Counted from the stretch's first letter, positions 8,389 through 15,617 are shown. The stretch is 54,160 nt of DNA from Saprospiraceae bacterium (GCA_022841745.1 JALHQW010000055.1:1-54160); one strand, 5' to 3'. Notes: generated from the letters alone by a model not told the origin. A program made the numbers and translations.

Positions 8389-8670
8389 CACCCCTTCCAC
8401 CGTCCAAGCCGCTGGCTTATCCGCAAAAAGCACCTTCGTCTTCGCCCAAGTAGTCTTAAACAACTCCGACTGTCGGTAACGCTCCAGTGCTGCCTCGTCC
8501 TCCCAATGGCTTAGGGTAAACAGCACGTTTTGCTGCGCAACATCCCGCAACAACTCCAGGTGCAGGTTACCTTCGAAGGCCCGGATTCTGTCCTTGCTTT
8601 CCTCAAAAATGGCCATGAAACCCGGCAGAAGCTCCGGCTGGAAAGTGAGTTTTACAATGCGTTTAATCAT
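8380..8670 (-). CDS. Antibiotic-biosynthesis-monooxygenase (ABM) family protein
   Basis: A 96-residue single-domain protein of the dimeric alpha/beta-barrel ABM/quinol-monooxygenase fold. It shows the conserved order: strand with KLTFQPELLPGF, helix FEESKDRIRAFEGN, strand HLELLRDVAQQN, then LFTLSHWEDEAALERYRQSELF. Members oxidise quinones or protect against reactive carbonyls without a cofactor, or degrade heme; the sequence does not discriminate. The last codons GVRE-stop lie inside the 19-bp tandem array. Upstream is a spacer with an inverted (AATTGTT)n repeat. Confidence 0.85.
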   Translation of the reverse strand: MIKRIVKLTFQPELLPGFMAIFEESKDRIRAFEGNLHLELLRDVAQQNVLFTLSHWEDEAALERYRQSELFKTTWAKTKVLFADKPAAWTVEGVRE

Positions 8671-8676
8671 GAATAG

Positions 8677-8770
8677 ATGCTGGATTGTTGAATTGTTAAA
8701 TTGTTAGATTGTCATGGTACACGTAACGAGGGCAACAATGAAACAATGAAACAATGAAACAATCCAGTAT
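8677..8770. repeat. Spacer inverted repeat built from AATTGTT/AACAATG words
   Basis: The left arm 8677-8712 is a series of ATTGTT words and the right arm 8735-8770 a series of AACAATG words. They are imperfect reverse complements (outermost ATGCTGGATTGTT against AACAATCCAGTAT) around a 22-base loop. Its right end touches the stop of the lipoprotein gene. Transcribed, it would make a long hairpin after that gene. Confidence 0.8.
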
Positions 8771-9438
8771 CATTTCACGAGCACCGTGCCTGGCGTGGCG
8801 TCGAGGGTGAAGAACTCGCTGTTGGCATTGGCGATTTCGATGATGGTGGGGGCGTCCACGATTTGGACGGCGGACTTGCTGCCCGCAGTGCCGACTGCCT
8901 CATAACAGATTTCGTAGAGTGTTTCGCCATCGCCCTTGGTGATGCCCTTGATATTGGCATCATACCAGGAGTGCGTCATCAGTCCCTTGTCGAGGATGTG
9001 CTTGCCGAAGCTGTCGGCATTTAGGCCGGGGAGGGAGAAGCCCTTGACTTCCTTGAACCTCAGCACCTTGGGGTCCCATTTAAGGGTATATTGCATGGAC
9101 ACGACCGCCTTAAAGTTCTTGGCGGTAATGGCCACACAGGTTTGCTTTCCTTTCTCAGTTGTGCCGCCAGTGACGCCCAGGTTGATGGTACCAGCCGTCT
9201 TGGGACGGGCCTCCTTGGGATTGGCGGAAGGCGTAGGCTGTGGCTGCTGATCGGGCGGCGTTTGCGGATTGACGGGGTCGGTACTTTGCTGCGGCTGGGC
9301 TGGTTGCTCAACCGCTCCCGTGGTTTCAAGTGCCTGCTGGGTAGCCGCCTCACGGGCTGGGTCTTCATTGCCGCAGGCAGCAATCAATATTGCGAAGCAA
9401 AAGACGGTGATAATCAACTGAAAACGGGGGAATTTCAT
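8770..9438 (-). CDS. Cohesin-domain lipoprotein
   Basis: A 222-residue protein. Residues 1-22 are a lipoprotein signal peptide with lipobox LIAAC, so the mature protein is acylated at the cysteine and exported. A Pro/Gln/Thr-rich linker (about residues 35-75) follows. Residues 80-222 are cohesin-like: CVAITAKNFKAVVSMQYTLK, WDPKVLRFKEV and LYEICYEAVG are the characteristic strands of dockerin-binding beta-sandwich domains. ATG 9438 is chosen because it gives the lipobox; an upstream ATG at 9531 would read through repeat-derived sequence. It is a paralogue of the next gene; both follow a polytopic membrane protein in the same direction. Confidence 0.85.
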   Translation of the reverse strand: MKFPRFQLIITVFCFAILIAACGNEDPAREAATQQALETTGAVEQPAQPQQSTDPVNPQTPPDQQPQPTPSANPKEARPKTAGTINLGVTGGTTEKGKQTCVAITAKNFKAVVSMQYTLKWDPKVLRFKEVKGFSLPGLNADSFGKHILDKGLMTHSWYDANIKGITKGDGETLYEICYEAVGTAGSKSAVQIVDAPTIIEIANANSEFFTLDATPGTVLVK

Positions 9439-9527
9439 GTTTTTAAGATTGTTGAATTGTTGGATGGCTTCATGGCTGCATATCAAGCGTAACCATGTAA
9501 CAATGAAGCCATGAAGCCATGAAACCA
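9439..9527. repeat. Spacer with GGCTTCAT-word inverted repeats
   Basis: Between the two cohesin genes the sequence reads ATGGCTTCATGGCTGCAT and then AATGAAGCCATGAAGCCATG, forming an imperfect hairpin. Its left edge continues the TTGTTGAATTGTT word of the neighbouring spacer. No gene was seen. Confidence 0.7.
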
Positions 9528-10085
9528 TCATTTAACCGTCACCAGCCCACCCTTTGAGCGAAGCTCCAGGAACTGGCTGGCGGAATTGGCAATTTCGACT
9601 GTTGTCGGCTTGCCGCTGAACTCGAACTTGGACTTGGTGCCCGCATTGCCCACTGCTTCAAAACAGACCTCGTACAGCTTGTGCCCTTCCGGTTTCGTGA
9701 AGCCACGAAGGGAGGGGTCGTACCATGAAAAGGTCAAGATGCCCTCCTTGGCAAGGTGCGCTCCGAAGCTTTGAAGGCTCATGCCGTCCAAACCAAAACT
9801 GCGTACTTCCTTGAATTTCAGCACCTTGGTGTCCCAGTTCATGCTGTACTGCATCGAAAGAATCTGGTTGAAGTCCTTTGCCTTCACCTCCACGCAGGCC
9901 GTTTCGCCCTTGGCGGCCACCACTTCGGAGGCGGTCATCGTCAGGGTTGCCACGGGTGGCAGTTCATATACGGCTTCTGGTACGAAGCGGTTGCGTTCCG
10001 GCAATTGGTGCGTTGGCGGCACAAAGGAAAAAGCCGAGATGACGACGATGAGGAGGAGTAGGAATCGGTAACGGAAGTTTTTCAT
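9528..10085 (-). CDS. Secreted cohesin-domain protein
   Basis: A 185-residue protein. Residues 1-25 are a hydrophobic signal sequence (FLLLLIVVISAFSF) without a lipobox cysteine, so it is predicted to be secreted or membrane-anchored. Residues 50-185 are the same cohesin-like domain as in the downstream gene: CVEVKAKDFNQILSMQYSMN, WDTKVLKFKEV, LTFSWYDPSLRG and LYEVCFEAVGNAG align with it throughout. ATG 10085 is chosen as the start that begins the signal sequence; an upstream start at 10145 adds residues without family support. No dockerin partner was seen. The pair looks like a recent duplication that diverged in how it is anchored. Confidence 0.83.
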   Translation of the reverse strand: MKNFRYRFLLLLIVVISAFSFVPPTHQLPERNRFVPEAVYELPPVATLTMTASEVVAAKGETACVEVKAKDFNQILSMQYSMNWDTKVLKFKEVRSFGLDGMSLQSFGAHLAKEGILTFSWYDPSLRGFTKPEGHKLYEVCFEAVGNAGTKSKFEFSGKPTTVEIANSASQFLELRSKGGLVTVK

Positions 10086-10153
10086 GGATAACAAATCAAG
10101 GTTTTTGCGAAAGCAAAAAACATACCCTGTGCTAGAGGCTGCCAAAACGTCAG

Positions 10154-11491
10154 TTATTCCTTCCAGAACGGGAAGCGCACAAATTCTTTCATGATTAACG
10201 CCTTGGCGCCTTCAGTCGTGTCACGCCCCAGTTTTCGGAGGATGATTTCGTGCTCGCCACGGGGCAGATAGGCAACGTCGAGCAGGGTGAGCATGCCCCG
10301 TTCTTCCTTATTTGGGTGCTTGAAAAAACGGTAGCTGGGCTGTTGGAGCAGGCTGTCGTTGATGCGCAACTCGTATAGCGACGAAAGGCAATCGAGACTC
10401 AATTTTGGGAAATCATCCGGCCCTTCTCCATCTTCCTTGCCATCCATGTCAATGTAAAAACCTTTGCGAAAACCTGCCTCAATGGGGGGCTTCACATCGG
10501 GGCATTTCTTTTTGAGGATGCGGTCGTCCTGGTCAGCGTGGTATCGGATGAACAGCTCCAAGTACCCATTGTCAACGAATTTTGACGGTATGCTCGCCGT
10601 GCGTACCAGTTTGCCTTCTTCCCGAAGGTCATCGTAGCAAGACTTGACGATTTCATGGTTGTTGTCCTCCGTGGCATACCAAGCATGGGAGTCCACCCTC
10701 ATGGAGACCAGCCAAATGACGGCGAAGATATAGGGTATCATCAGCCAAGCCGCCCTACGCCCCAGCTTGTTGTCAATGAGGTTGTAGTACATCGGGCGGT
10801 AAAGTGCCGCCAAGGTGATGAACCCAAAAAAGCGGTAAATCGGATAATAAACCTTGGAGAATCGCCGCCATTTCTTCATCCATCCGAGCGTCACGAAGTC
10901 GAGCATGTAAACAAGGCCGGTCAGGAGCATGCTAAGGTTCAGGATTCCCACAAAGTAATCACCCCAAGTCTCTGGCATATATACCCTTGCAAACTCTGAA
11001 ATAAAGATGATAAGCAAGCCCCAAATGCTGACTGAGAAAATGATGAACACCACCAAAAAGGTGAAGGCAAAAACGATGCTGCAAAGGTTTTCCAACCGTT
11101 CGATATAATCGTCAAAACTGCCCGTTTTGCGCCGCAAGAACTGGTCAAAACGGGGTGAGAAGCCCAGTTTGTCAAAGTCAATATCCCCTGACACCGAGCG
11201 GAGGCCAATGGCACTTATCCACAAGCCTCGTAGCACTACATGCAGGATGAGATTGATGAGCATGAACAATATCGCTATTGCAAGGGCACTGAACGAAGTA
11301 GCAACAACCGACCCCAAGCGCCCCATCCCCGAGTTTAGCAAGTGAATATTGGGCTCTGCCGTATCAATGAAATCCAATGCTCCCAGCAGTAGAAAAATAC
11401 TGAACGCCGTCACCACCAGTTCCAGTTGCCAACTGTCCTGCTGTATTTTGTCGAGCCAGTCCTTGAGCTTGTTTTTTTCTTGATTTTCCAT
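10154..11491 (-). CDS. Polytopic membrane protein of unknown function
   Basis: A 445-residue protein with about six membrane segments in the first 270 residues (for example VVTAFSIFLLLGALDF, ALAIAILFMLINLILHVVL, FAFTFLVVFIIFSVSIWGLL and AAWLMIPYIFAVIWLVSM). A soluble C-terminal part of about 170 residues follows, with DDRILKKKCPDVKPP and ELRINDSLLQQPSYRFF. I recognise no family. It is 68 bases upstream of the secreted cohesin gene on the same strand, so the three genes 10154-11491, 9528-10085 and 8770-9438 may be one unit. Its C-terminal part could be periplasmic and bind the cohesin proteins; that is inference. Confidence 0.7.
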   Translation of the reverse strand: MENQEKNKLKDWLDKIQQDSWQLELVVTAFSIFLLLGALDFIDTAEPNIHLLNSGMGRLGSVVATSFSALAIAILFMLINLILHVVLRGLWISAIGLRSVSGDIDFDKLGFSPRFDQFLRRKTGSFDDYIERLENLCSIVFAFTFLVVFIIFSVSIWGLLIIFISEFARVYMPETWGDYFVGILNLSMLLTGLVYMLDFVTLGWMKKWRRFSKVYYPIYRFFGFITLAALYRPMYYNLIDNKLGRRAAWLMIPYIFAVIWLVSMRVDSHAWYATEDNNHEIVKSCYDDLREEGKLVRTASIPSKFVDNGYLELFIRYHADQDDRILKKKCPDVKPPIEAGFRKGFYIDMDGKEDGEGPDDFPKLSLDCLSSLYELRINDSLLQQPSYRFFKHPNKEERGMLTLLDVAYLPRGEHEIILRKLGRDTTEGAKALIMKEFVRFPFWKE

Positions 11492-11539
11492 GAAATGGGT
11501 TGGATTTGGGCGTAAATATTGGCAAAGCCACCCGCATTT

Positions 11540-12754
11540 TCAAACCAACCGCCTCACCTTGGTCGAAAAATCGAGTTGCAACCGCTCGTCGAGGTCCAGC
11601 AGGAGCAGGCCGGGGCGCTTTCCCACTTCGATGCTGCCCATTTCGTCGTCGAAGCCGAGCGCCATGGCTCCATTCAGCGTGGCCCATCGCAGCAGCGTCT
11701 CGAACGGCACGTAGCTCTGGTAACGGGCGATGGTCTTCATTTCCTCCAAAATCGAAAGCCGCCAATTGGAGGTCAGGCTGTCTGTGCCAAGGCACACAAC
11801 TGCCTCATTTTCAATGAAGTAACAATAATTTGGCAGCCTATTCTCAATATATAGATTCGCATTTGGACAGCTGCACCAAAACGCAGACCCGGGACTGCCA
11901 ACTGCCAACTGCCAACTGCCAACTGCTCTTATTTCTTCGGGCAAGGTTTCGGTGTTGTGGACAAAGAGCGTCCGGTGCTGTGCGTCCATGTTTTCGAGGG
12001 CGTAATAGATGGAGGGCCTGCCCGATGGCTCGAAGCCATCCAATGGGATGCCAAAAGAGCGATAGAACTCGTTGAAATCGCCTGTTTTGTTGAGGAAAAA
12101 CTGGTCTTCGTGGATGGTTTCCTGGTTGTGAATCGACACCGTGATTGCGGATTGCGGATTGCGGATTGCGGATTGGTTGGCGTCGTTGATTAACTTGAAA
12201 AGGGTCTTGGAGACCGTGTAAGGGGCGTGGGGCACACAGCTTTTCCTATCACCATTTTCATCGCTTTGCTGCGCAAAAACTTCGTAGTAGCCATCGAAGG
12301 TCTGCTGTGCCCGTGCGTCGTTGAGGAAGTCGAACATCTCCACGAAGCTGTAGTAGCGGATGGGGCTGCGGCGCTTGGTAGCGGCGGTATCGGCCTTGTT
12401 GCAGATGTCCCCAACGGCCTGAATGCCCGCTTCCCACATGTCCCGGTCGGCTTGTTCGATGGCGGCCTCAATCTGCTCCTGTGGCACATTGCGGTGGTTC
12501 ACAACGGTTTTCAGGAAGGGCAGAAGGCCAGTACCAGTGGGTGCTACGCCCTTCATGTGCGAGAGTTCGAGGTGACAGTGGGCATTCACGAAGCCAGGGG
12601 TGATGACGCCCCGGTGTACTTCCAGCGTGGCGGGGTCGTGGTTTTCCCGCTGGTCAATCGCTAGGATTTTGCCTTGGTCGTCGGTGATGACGACGGCATT
12701 TTGGAGGGGGGCGGAGGTGATGGGGAGGAGGAGGTCGGCGGTTAGTTTACGCAT
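11540..12754 (-). CDS. Amidohydrolase/deaminase of the SsnA-chlorohydrolase type
   Basis: A 404-residue metal-dependent hydrolase. The signature NAHCHLELSH gives ligands H59 and H61; further ligands are in SIHNQETIHE and in CLGTDSLTS (Asp). A short N-terminal beta-sandwich and a C-terminal strand pair (MGSIEVGKRPGLLLLDLD) complete the amidohydrolase fold. The closest functions are deaminases such as aminofutalosine or guanine-type enzymes, not resolvable here. ATG 12754 is chosen because it begins the domain; the upstream ATG at 12826 adds an unrelated leader. Residues about 194-204 and 277-287 are encoded by two intergenic-type heptamer repeats that lie in frame inside the gene, in what should be surface loops. 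Whether activity survives is uncertain. Confidence 0.8.
   Translation of the reverse strand: MRKLTADLLLPITSAPLQNAVVITDDQGKILAIDQRENHDPATLEVHRGVITPGFVNAHCHLELSHMKGVAPTGTGLLPFLKTVVNHRNVPQEQIEAAIEQADRDMWEAGIQAVGDICNKADTAATKRRSPIRYYSFVEMFDFLNDARAQQTFDGYYEVFAQQSDENGDRKSCVPHAPYTVSKTLFKLINDANQSAIRNPQSAITVSIHNQETIHEDQFFLNKTGDFNEFYRSFGIPLDGFEPSGRPSIYYALENMDAQHRTLFVHNTETLPEEIRAVGSWQLAVGSPGSAFWCSCPNANLYIENRLPNYCYFIENEAVVCLGTDSLTSNWRLSILEEMKTIARYQSYVPFETLLRWATLNGAMALGFDDEMGSIEVGKRPGLLLLDLDERLQLDFSTKVRRLV
11897..11924. repeat. (GCCAACT)4 heptamer repeat inside the amidohydrolase gene
   Basis: Four perfect copies of GCCAACT, preceded by a partial ACT. On the coding (minus) strand it reads as AVGSWQLAVGS. 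Word length is 7, so the array is translated with a 21-base, 7-residue period. This word resembles spacer-type repeats, and a coding location is unusual. Confidence 0.9.
12143..12175. repeat. (GATTGCG)4.7 heptamer repeat inside the amidohydrolase gene
   Basis: Four perfect GATTGCG units plus GATTG. The same heptamer family fills 37154-37272 and appears at 4738-4757, both in spacers. On the coding strand it translates as QSAIRNPQSAI. The reading frame is preserved. Confidence 0.92.
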
Positions 12755-12877
12755 GAATTCTTTGTTTATCAAGTAAAAGGATTGCAAATAAACGAAGTAA
12801 AAAACGAGTGAACGGTGATTGCTCAACAGGAATAAACTCTATTATTCCTACCAATTTTAAAAAATTACTCGACTTAC

Positions 12878-12909
12878 TTGACAATCTAATTTGTTCTCCC
12901 TTACCTTTG
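12878..12909 (+). promoter_or_regulatory. Bacteroidota-type promoter for the cysteine leader and sulfite-reduction operon
   Basis: TTG at 12878-12880 lies 21 bases before TACCTTTG at 12902-12909, which matches the Bacteroidota consensus TTG-N(17-23)-TAnnTTTG exactly. Transcription should begin about 5 bases after the -7 box, at or next to the ATG at 12914. The first leader peptide would therefore be leaderless or nearly so. It is the best promoter match in the window. Confidence 0.65.
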
Positions 12910-12913
12910 CCAC

Positions 12914-12991
12914 ATGATTTCAAACAATTCAAATATGTGTTGTTACTGTTGTCAAATCACCTTCACGGGATTTGGAATGGCCGCTATTTGA
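12914..12991 (+). CDS. Cysteine-rich leader peptide 1 (25 aa)
   Basis: A 25-codon ORF with cysteine codons at positions 9, 10, 12 and 13 (MCCYCCQ), ending with TGA at 12989-12991. No other function is plausible for so short a product. It is followed after 21 bases by an intrinsic terminator, the layout of a leader-peptide attenuator: ribosomes waiting at cysteine codons would let the downstream RNA refold. A candidate antiterminator is GGAATGGC (12974-12981), which lies after the Cys codons but before the stop and can pair at 7 of 8 positions with GCCTTTCC (13018-13025) in the terminator's left arm. Cysteine-codon leaders controlling sulfur genes are known from mycobacteria; I know of no established Bacteroidota example. 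Confidence 0.7.
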   Translation: MISNNSNMCCYCCQITFTGFGMAAI

Positions 12992-13012
12992 TGCTGAAAT
13001 CTGCCTGACATC

Positions 13013-13055
13013 AAAAAGCCTTTCCGGGTTCCGAACCGGAAAGGCTTTTTTGTTT
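13013..13055 (+). terminator. Intrinsic terminator 1 (attenuator)
   Basis: Arms 13013-13027 and 13036-13050 are perfect 15-base reverse complements (AAAAAGCCTTTCCGG against its complement) with loop GTTCCGAA, followed by TTGTTT. It lies 21 bases after leader peptide 1 and upstream of any structural gene, so it is placed to end transcripts early. Confidence 0.88.
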
Positions 13056-13130
13056 AGGCAATAACCTACTAAATTGATAGAATTAAAGGTATTTAAAAAC
13101 CTCTAACGCTATCATCACGAAACATTTTTC

Positions 13131-13220
13131 ATGAAAAATACCATGCATTGTTGCTGTTGTTGTACTGCTGCCATGTGCTGCCGCACAAGTGAACGAGGCG
13201 TTTCTCAACGCAAGCAATGA
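13131..13220 (+). CDS. Cysteine-rich leader peptide 2 (29 aa)
   Basis: A 29-codon ORF with cysteine codons 7-11 (five in a row) and 16-17, seven cysteines in all, and a basic tail; TGA at 13218-13220. No internal promoter of the TAnnTTTG form was seen between terminator 1 and this ORF, so it is probably on the same RNA as leader 1. A second terminator follows 27 bases later, and then the sulfite reductase gene. The AAAA-rich start region is typical for this phylum. It would report on cysteinyl-tRNA supply. An antiterminator that competes with terminator 2 is not obvious from pairing alone; a weak hairpin occupies 13219-13247. Confidence 0.75.
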   Translation: MKNTMHCCCCCTAAMCCRTSERGVSQRKQ

Positions 13221-13247
13221 TTTTCTTTCATTCCTAAGAAAAGAATC

Positions 13248-13286
13248 AAAGCCCGCTGAGCTAATCCTCAAGCGGGCTTTTCTTTT
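13248..13286 (+). terminator. Intrinsic terminator 2 (attenuator)
   Basis: Arms 13248-13257 (AAAGCCCGCT) and 13271-13280 (AGCGGGCTTT) pair perfectly; GAG/CTC extends the stem across a bulged A, and TCTTTTT follows as the U tract. It sits 27 bases after leader 2 and about 100 bases before the sulfite reductase start codon. Confidence 0.88.
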
Positions 13287-13288
13287 TG

Positions 13289-13376
13289 GTTGATAAAGTT
13301 GATGGGGTTGATAAGGGTTGATAATCAACCGAATAAACCCATCAACCATATCAACTTCATCAACCCTTATCAACAT
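13289..13376. repeat. Inverted GTTGAT-word repeat before sulfite reductase
   Basis: GTTGATNNN words run rightward at 13290-13325, and their reverse complements (ATCAACNNN) run at 13323-13374. One block of 16 bases (GTTGATAAGGGTTGAT against ATCAACCCTTATCAAC) is an exact inverted pair. It lies in the untranslated region, and a frame open through it is not part of the enzyme. Confidence 0.75.
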
Positions 13377-13382
13377 CTTAAT

Positions 13383-15509
13383 ATGAGTGTGACCAATCTC
13401 GACCCACGCAATATCCAAGACATCGTTGACCTTGGCAAACGAATCGAATCTTTCAAAAAAGGCGAAATTGACGCCGAGCGCTTCAAGCACTTCCGGCTCA
13501 CCCGTGGCGTGTATGGGCAACGGCAGCAGGGCGTCCACATGTTCCGCACCAAGCTGCCAATGGGCAAGCTGACCGCTCGACAGCTAGTGGCCCTCGCCGA
13601 TATTTCCGAAAAATACGCCACGGGCAACCTCCACCTCACCACCCGCCAAAACGTGCAGTTCCACTACGTGAAATTGGACGACGCAACGGCCATCTGGCGG
13701 GAAATGGCCGAGGTGGACCTGAACGCACGGGAGGCCTGTGGCAACACCGTCCGCAACGTGACGACCAGCGCCAATGCGGGCATTGACCCGCACGAGCCGT
13801 TCGACGTGACGCCCTACGCCAATGCGCTTTACGAGCATTTCCTGCGCAACCCGATTTGTCAGGAAATGGGCCGTAAAATCAAGATTGCCTTCTCGTCCAG
13901 CCACTTTGACACGGCCTATACCTACTTCCACGACTTTGGCTACATCCCAAAAATAGAAGGCGGGAAGCGGGGTTTCAAAATCGTAATTGGCGGCGGCCTC
14001 GGCGCACAGCCCTTGGTGGCACAGACGACCCACGAGTTCATCGAAGCGGACAAGTTCTTGCCGTTCACCGAGGCCGTCATCCGGGTCTTCGACCGGCTGG
14101 GAGAGCGGGAAAAGCGCCACAAGGCCCGCATGAAATTCTTAGTGAAAGACCTTGGCTTGGAGGAGTTCCTGAGCTTGGTCGAAGTAGAAAGCACCGCCGT
14201 TGCGCAGCAGACCATCCCCGTGAACCACGAGGCATGGGAAGAGGCGGAGCCACCCGTTTTTGACCCAAACTGGGCCGATGTGAAGGTCTCCGACCGGGAA
14301 TTCGACCGCTGGAAGGCAGCCAATGTTTTTTCCCAAAAACAGGCTGGGTTGTATGGTGTGAACATCAAATTGCCCCTCGGCAATATTGACGCCGAGCGTG
14401 CCCGCCAGTTCGCCATTGTGGTGAAAACCTACGCAGCCGACGACGTGCGCATCACCGTGAACCAAGGCTTCCTGCTACGCCACGTAAGGCCGGAGGCGCT
14501 CGCCCCACTCTACCTAGCGCTGAAAGAACTGGGCTTGGCCGACGTGGGCTTTGGTTCCATCGCCGACATCACCGCCTGCCCCGGCACCGATACCTGCAAC
14601 CTCGGCGTGACCAACAGCACGGCGCTCGCCACGGTGCTTGACCGCCTCGTTTCTTCGGAATACCCCGATTTGCTCCTCGAAAAGGACATCCAAATCAAAA
14701 TCAGCGGCTGCATGAACTCCTGCGGCCAGCACATGGCGGCACAGATTGGCTTCCACGGCAGTTCCATCAAAGTGGGCGGAAAAGTGGCCCCAGCCATGCA
14801 GGTCGTGCTCGGTGGTGGCATCGAGCCGGATGGCAAGAGCTATATCGGCGACAAGGTCATCAAGTTGCCAACGAAGCGTATCCCCGATGCCCTCCGCCTG
14901 TTATTGGATGATTTTTTGGCAAAAAAGCTGGACGGCCAAACCTTCAACGAATACTACTATGCCCAAGAAAAAATCTTCTTCTACGACCTGCTGAAGCCCC
15001 TCGCCAACACGGCCACACTGGACGACGAGGGCTTCCGTGATTGGGGCAACGTGGAGGCCGAATACGTGCAGGCCATCGGCGTGGGCGAGTGCGCAGGCGC
15101 TGCCATGGACGTGATTGCTACCATTCTCAACGACGCTGGCACAAAGCTCACCGATGCGGAGCAATACGTGCGGGAAGCCAACTGGCCGGGTACGATTTAC
15201 AATGCCTATGCCAGCATGGTCATCTCCGCCAAGGCACTGCTGCTCGCCGAGGACCTGCGCTGCAATTCGCACCAGAAAATCATTGAGGACTTCCAAAAAG
15301 AGTTCGTGGAAAAGGGCCTCATCACCTCCACCACTGACTTCGTGGCCTTGGCCACTGCCATCAACAAAAACGAGCCAAGCGATGATTTCGCCAGGGACTA
15401 CCTCAGTATTGCGAAAGCATTCCACGAAGAAGCCTACGACATGCGGGCCGCTCAGCTCATCGAACACGGGGCGGACAAGGCGGTGATTGCAGATTTTTAT
15501 CGGGCTTAA
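13383..15509 (+). CDS. Siroheme [4Fe-4S] nitrite/sulfite reductase with a C-terminal helical (HEPN-like) domain
   Basis: A 708-residue protein. Residues 1-510 contain the two ferredoxin-like half-domains and siroheme-binding region of the sulfite/nitrite reductase family. The iron-sulfur/siroheme ligands appear as C399 and C405 in ACPGTDTCNLG and C443 and C447 in SGCMNSCGQH; RTKLPMGKLTARQ and NVTTSANAGIDP are substrate- and siroheme-side motifs. Residues 590-708 (for instance YNAYASMVISAKALLLAEDL) resemble an HEPN-type helical bundle. Reduction of sulfite to sulfide for cysteine is most likely given the APS reductase and siroheme genes downstream; nitrite is an alternative. ATG 13383 is chosen because an in-frame start at 13290 would translate the spacer repeat. 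It opens a run that continues to hemL. Confidence 0.9.
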   Translation: MSVTNLDPRNIQDIVDLGKRIESFKKGEIDAERFKHFRLTRGVYGQRQQGVHMFRTKLPMGKLTARQLVALADISEKYATGNLHLTTRQNVQFHYVKLDDATAIWREMAEVDLNAREACGNTVRNVTTSANAGIDPHEPFDVTPYANALYEHFLRNPICQEMGRKIKIAFSSSHFDTAYTYFHDFGYIPKIEGGKRGFKIVIGGGLGAQPLVAQTTHEFIEADKFLPFTEAVIRVFDRLGEREKRHKARMKFLVKDLGLEEFLSLVEVESTAVAQQTIPVNHEAWEEAEPPVFDPNWADVKVSDREFDRWKAANVFSQKQAGLYGVNIKLPLGNIDAERARQFAIVVKTYAADDVRITVNQGFLLRHVRPEALAPLYLALKELGLADVGFGSIADITACPGTDTCNLGVTNSTALATVLDRLVSSEYPDLLLEKDIQIKISGCMNSCGQHMAAQIGFHGSSIKVGGKVAPAMQVVLGGGIEPDGKSYIGDKVIKLPTKRIPDALRLLLDDFLAKKLDGQTFNEYYYAQEKIFFYDLLKPLANTATLDDEGFRDWGNVEAEYVQAIGVGECAGAAMDVIATILNDAGTKLTDAEQYVREANWPGTIYNAYASMVISAKALLLAEDLRCNSHQKIIEDFQKEFVEKGLITSTTDFVALATAINKNEPSDDFARDYLSIAKAFHEEAYDMRAAQLIEHGADKAVIADFYRA

Positions 15510-15525
15510 AAAGACAATAGATAAT

Positions 15526-15598
15526 AGACAATAGACTTTAGATAAGTCGCAGGTTTTCAAATCAATGCATTGCTTTTGCCATCTAAAGTCTAATGTCT
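15526..15598. repeat. Inverted TAGACTTTAGAT-word repeat
   Basis: Arms 15526-15543 and 15581-15598 match at 17 of 18 positions. The spacer between sulfite reductase and the methyltransferase gene otherwise holds only TAGACAATAGA words. Confidence 0.8.
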
Positions 15599-15617
15599 CC
15601 TATCTAACATCTCAAAA

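Noticed and set aside
13290-13382. Longer start for the sulfite reductase
   Set aside because: Its residues are translated GTTGAT-word repeat and the enzyme family begins near 13383.
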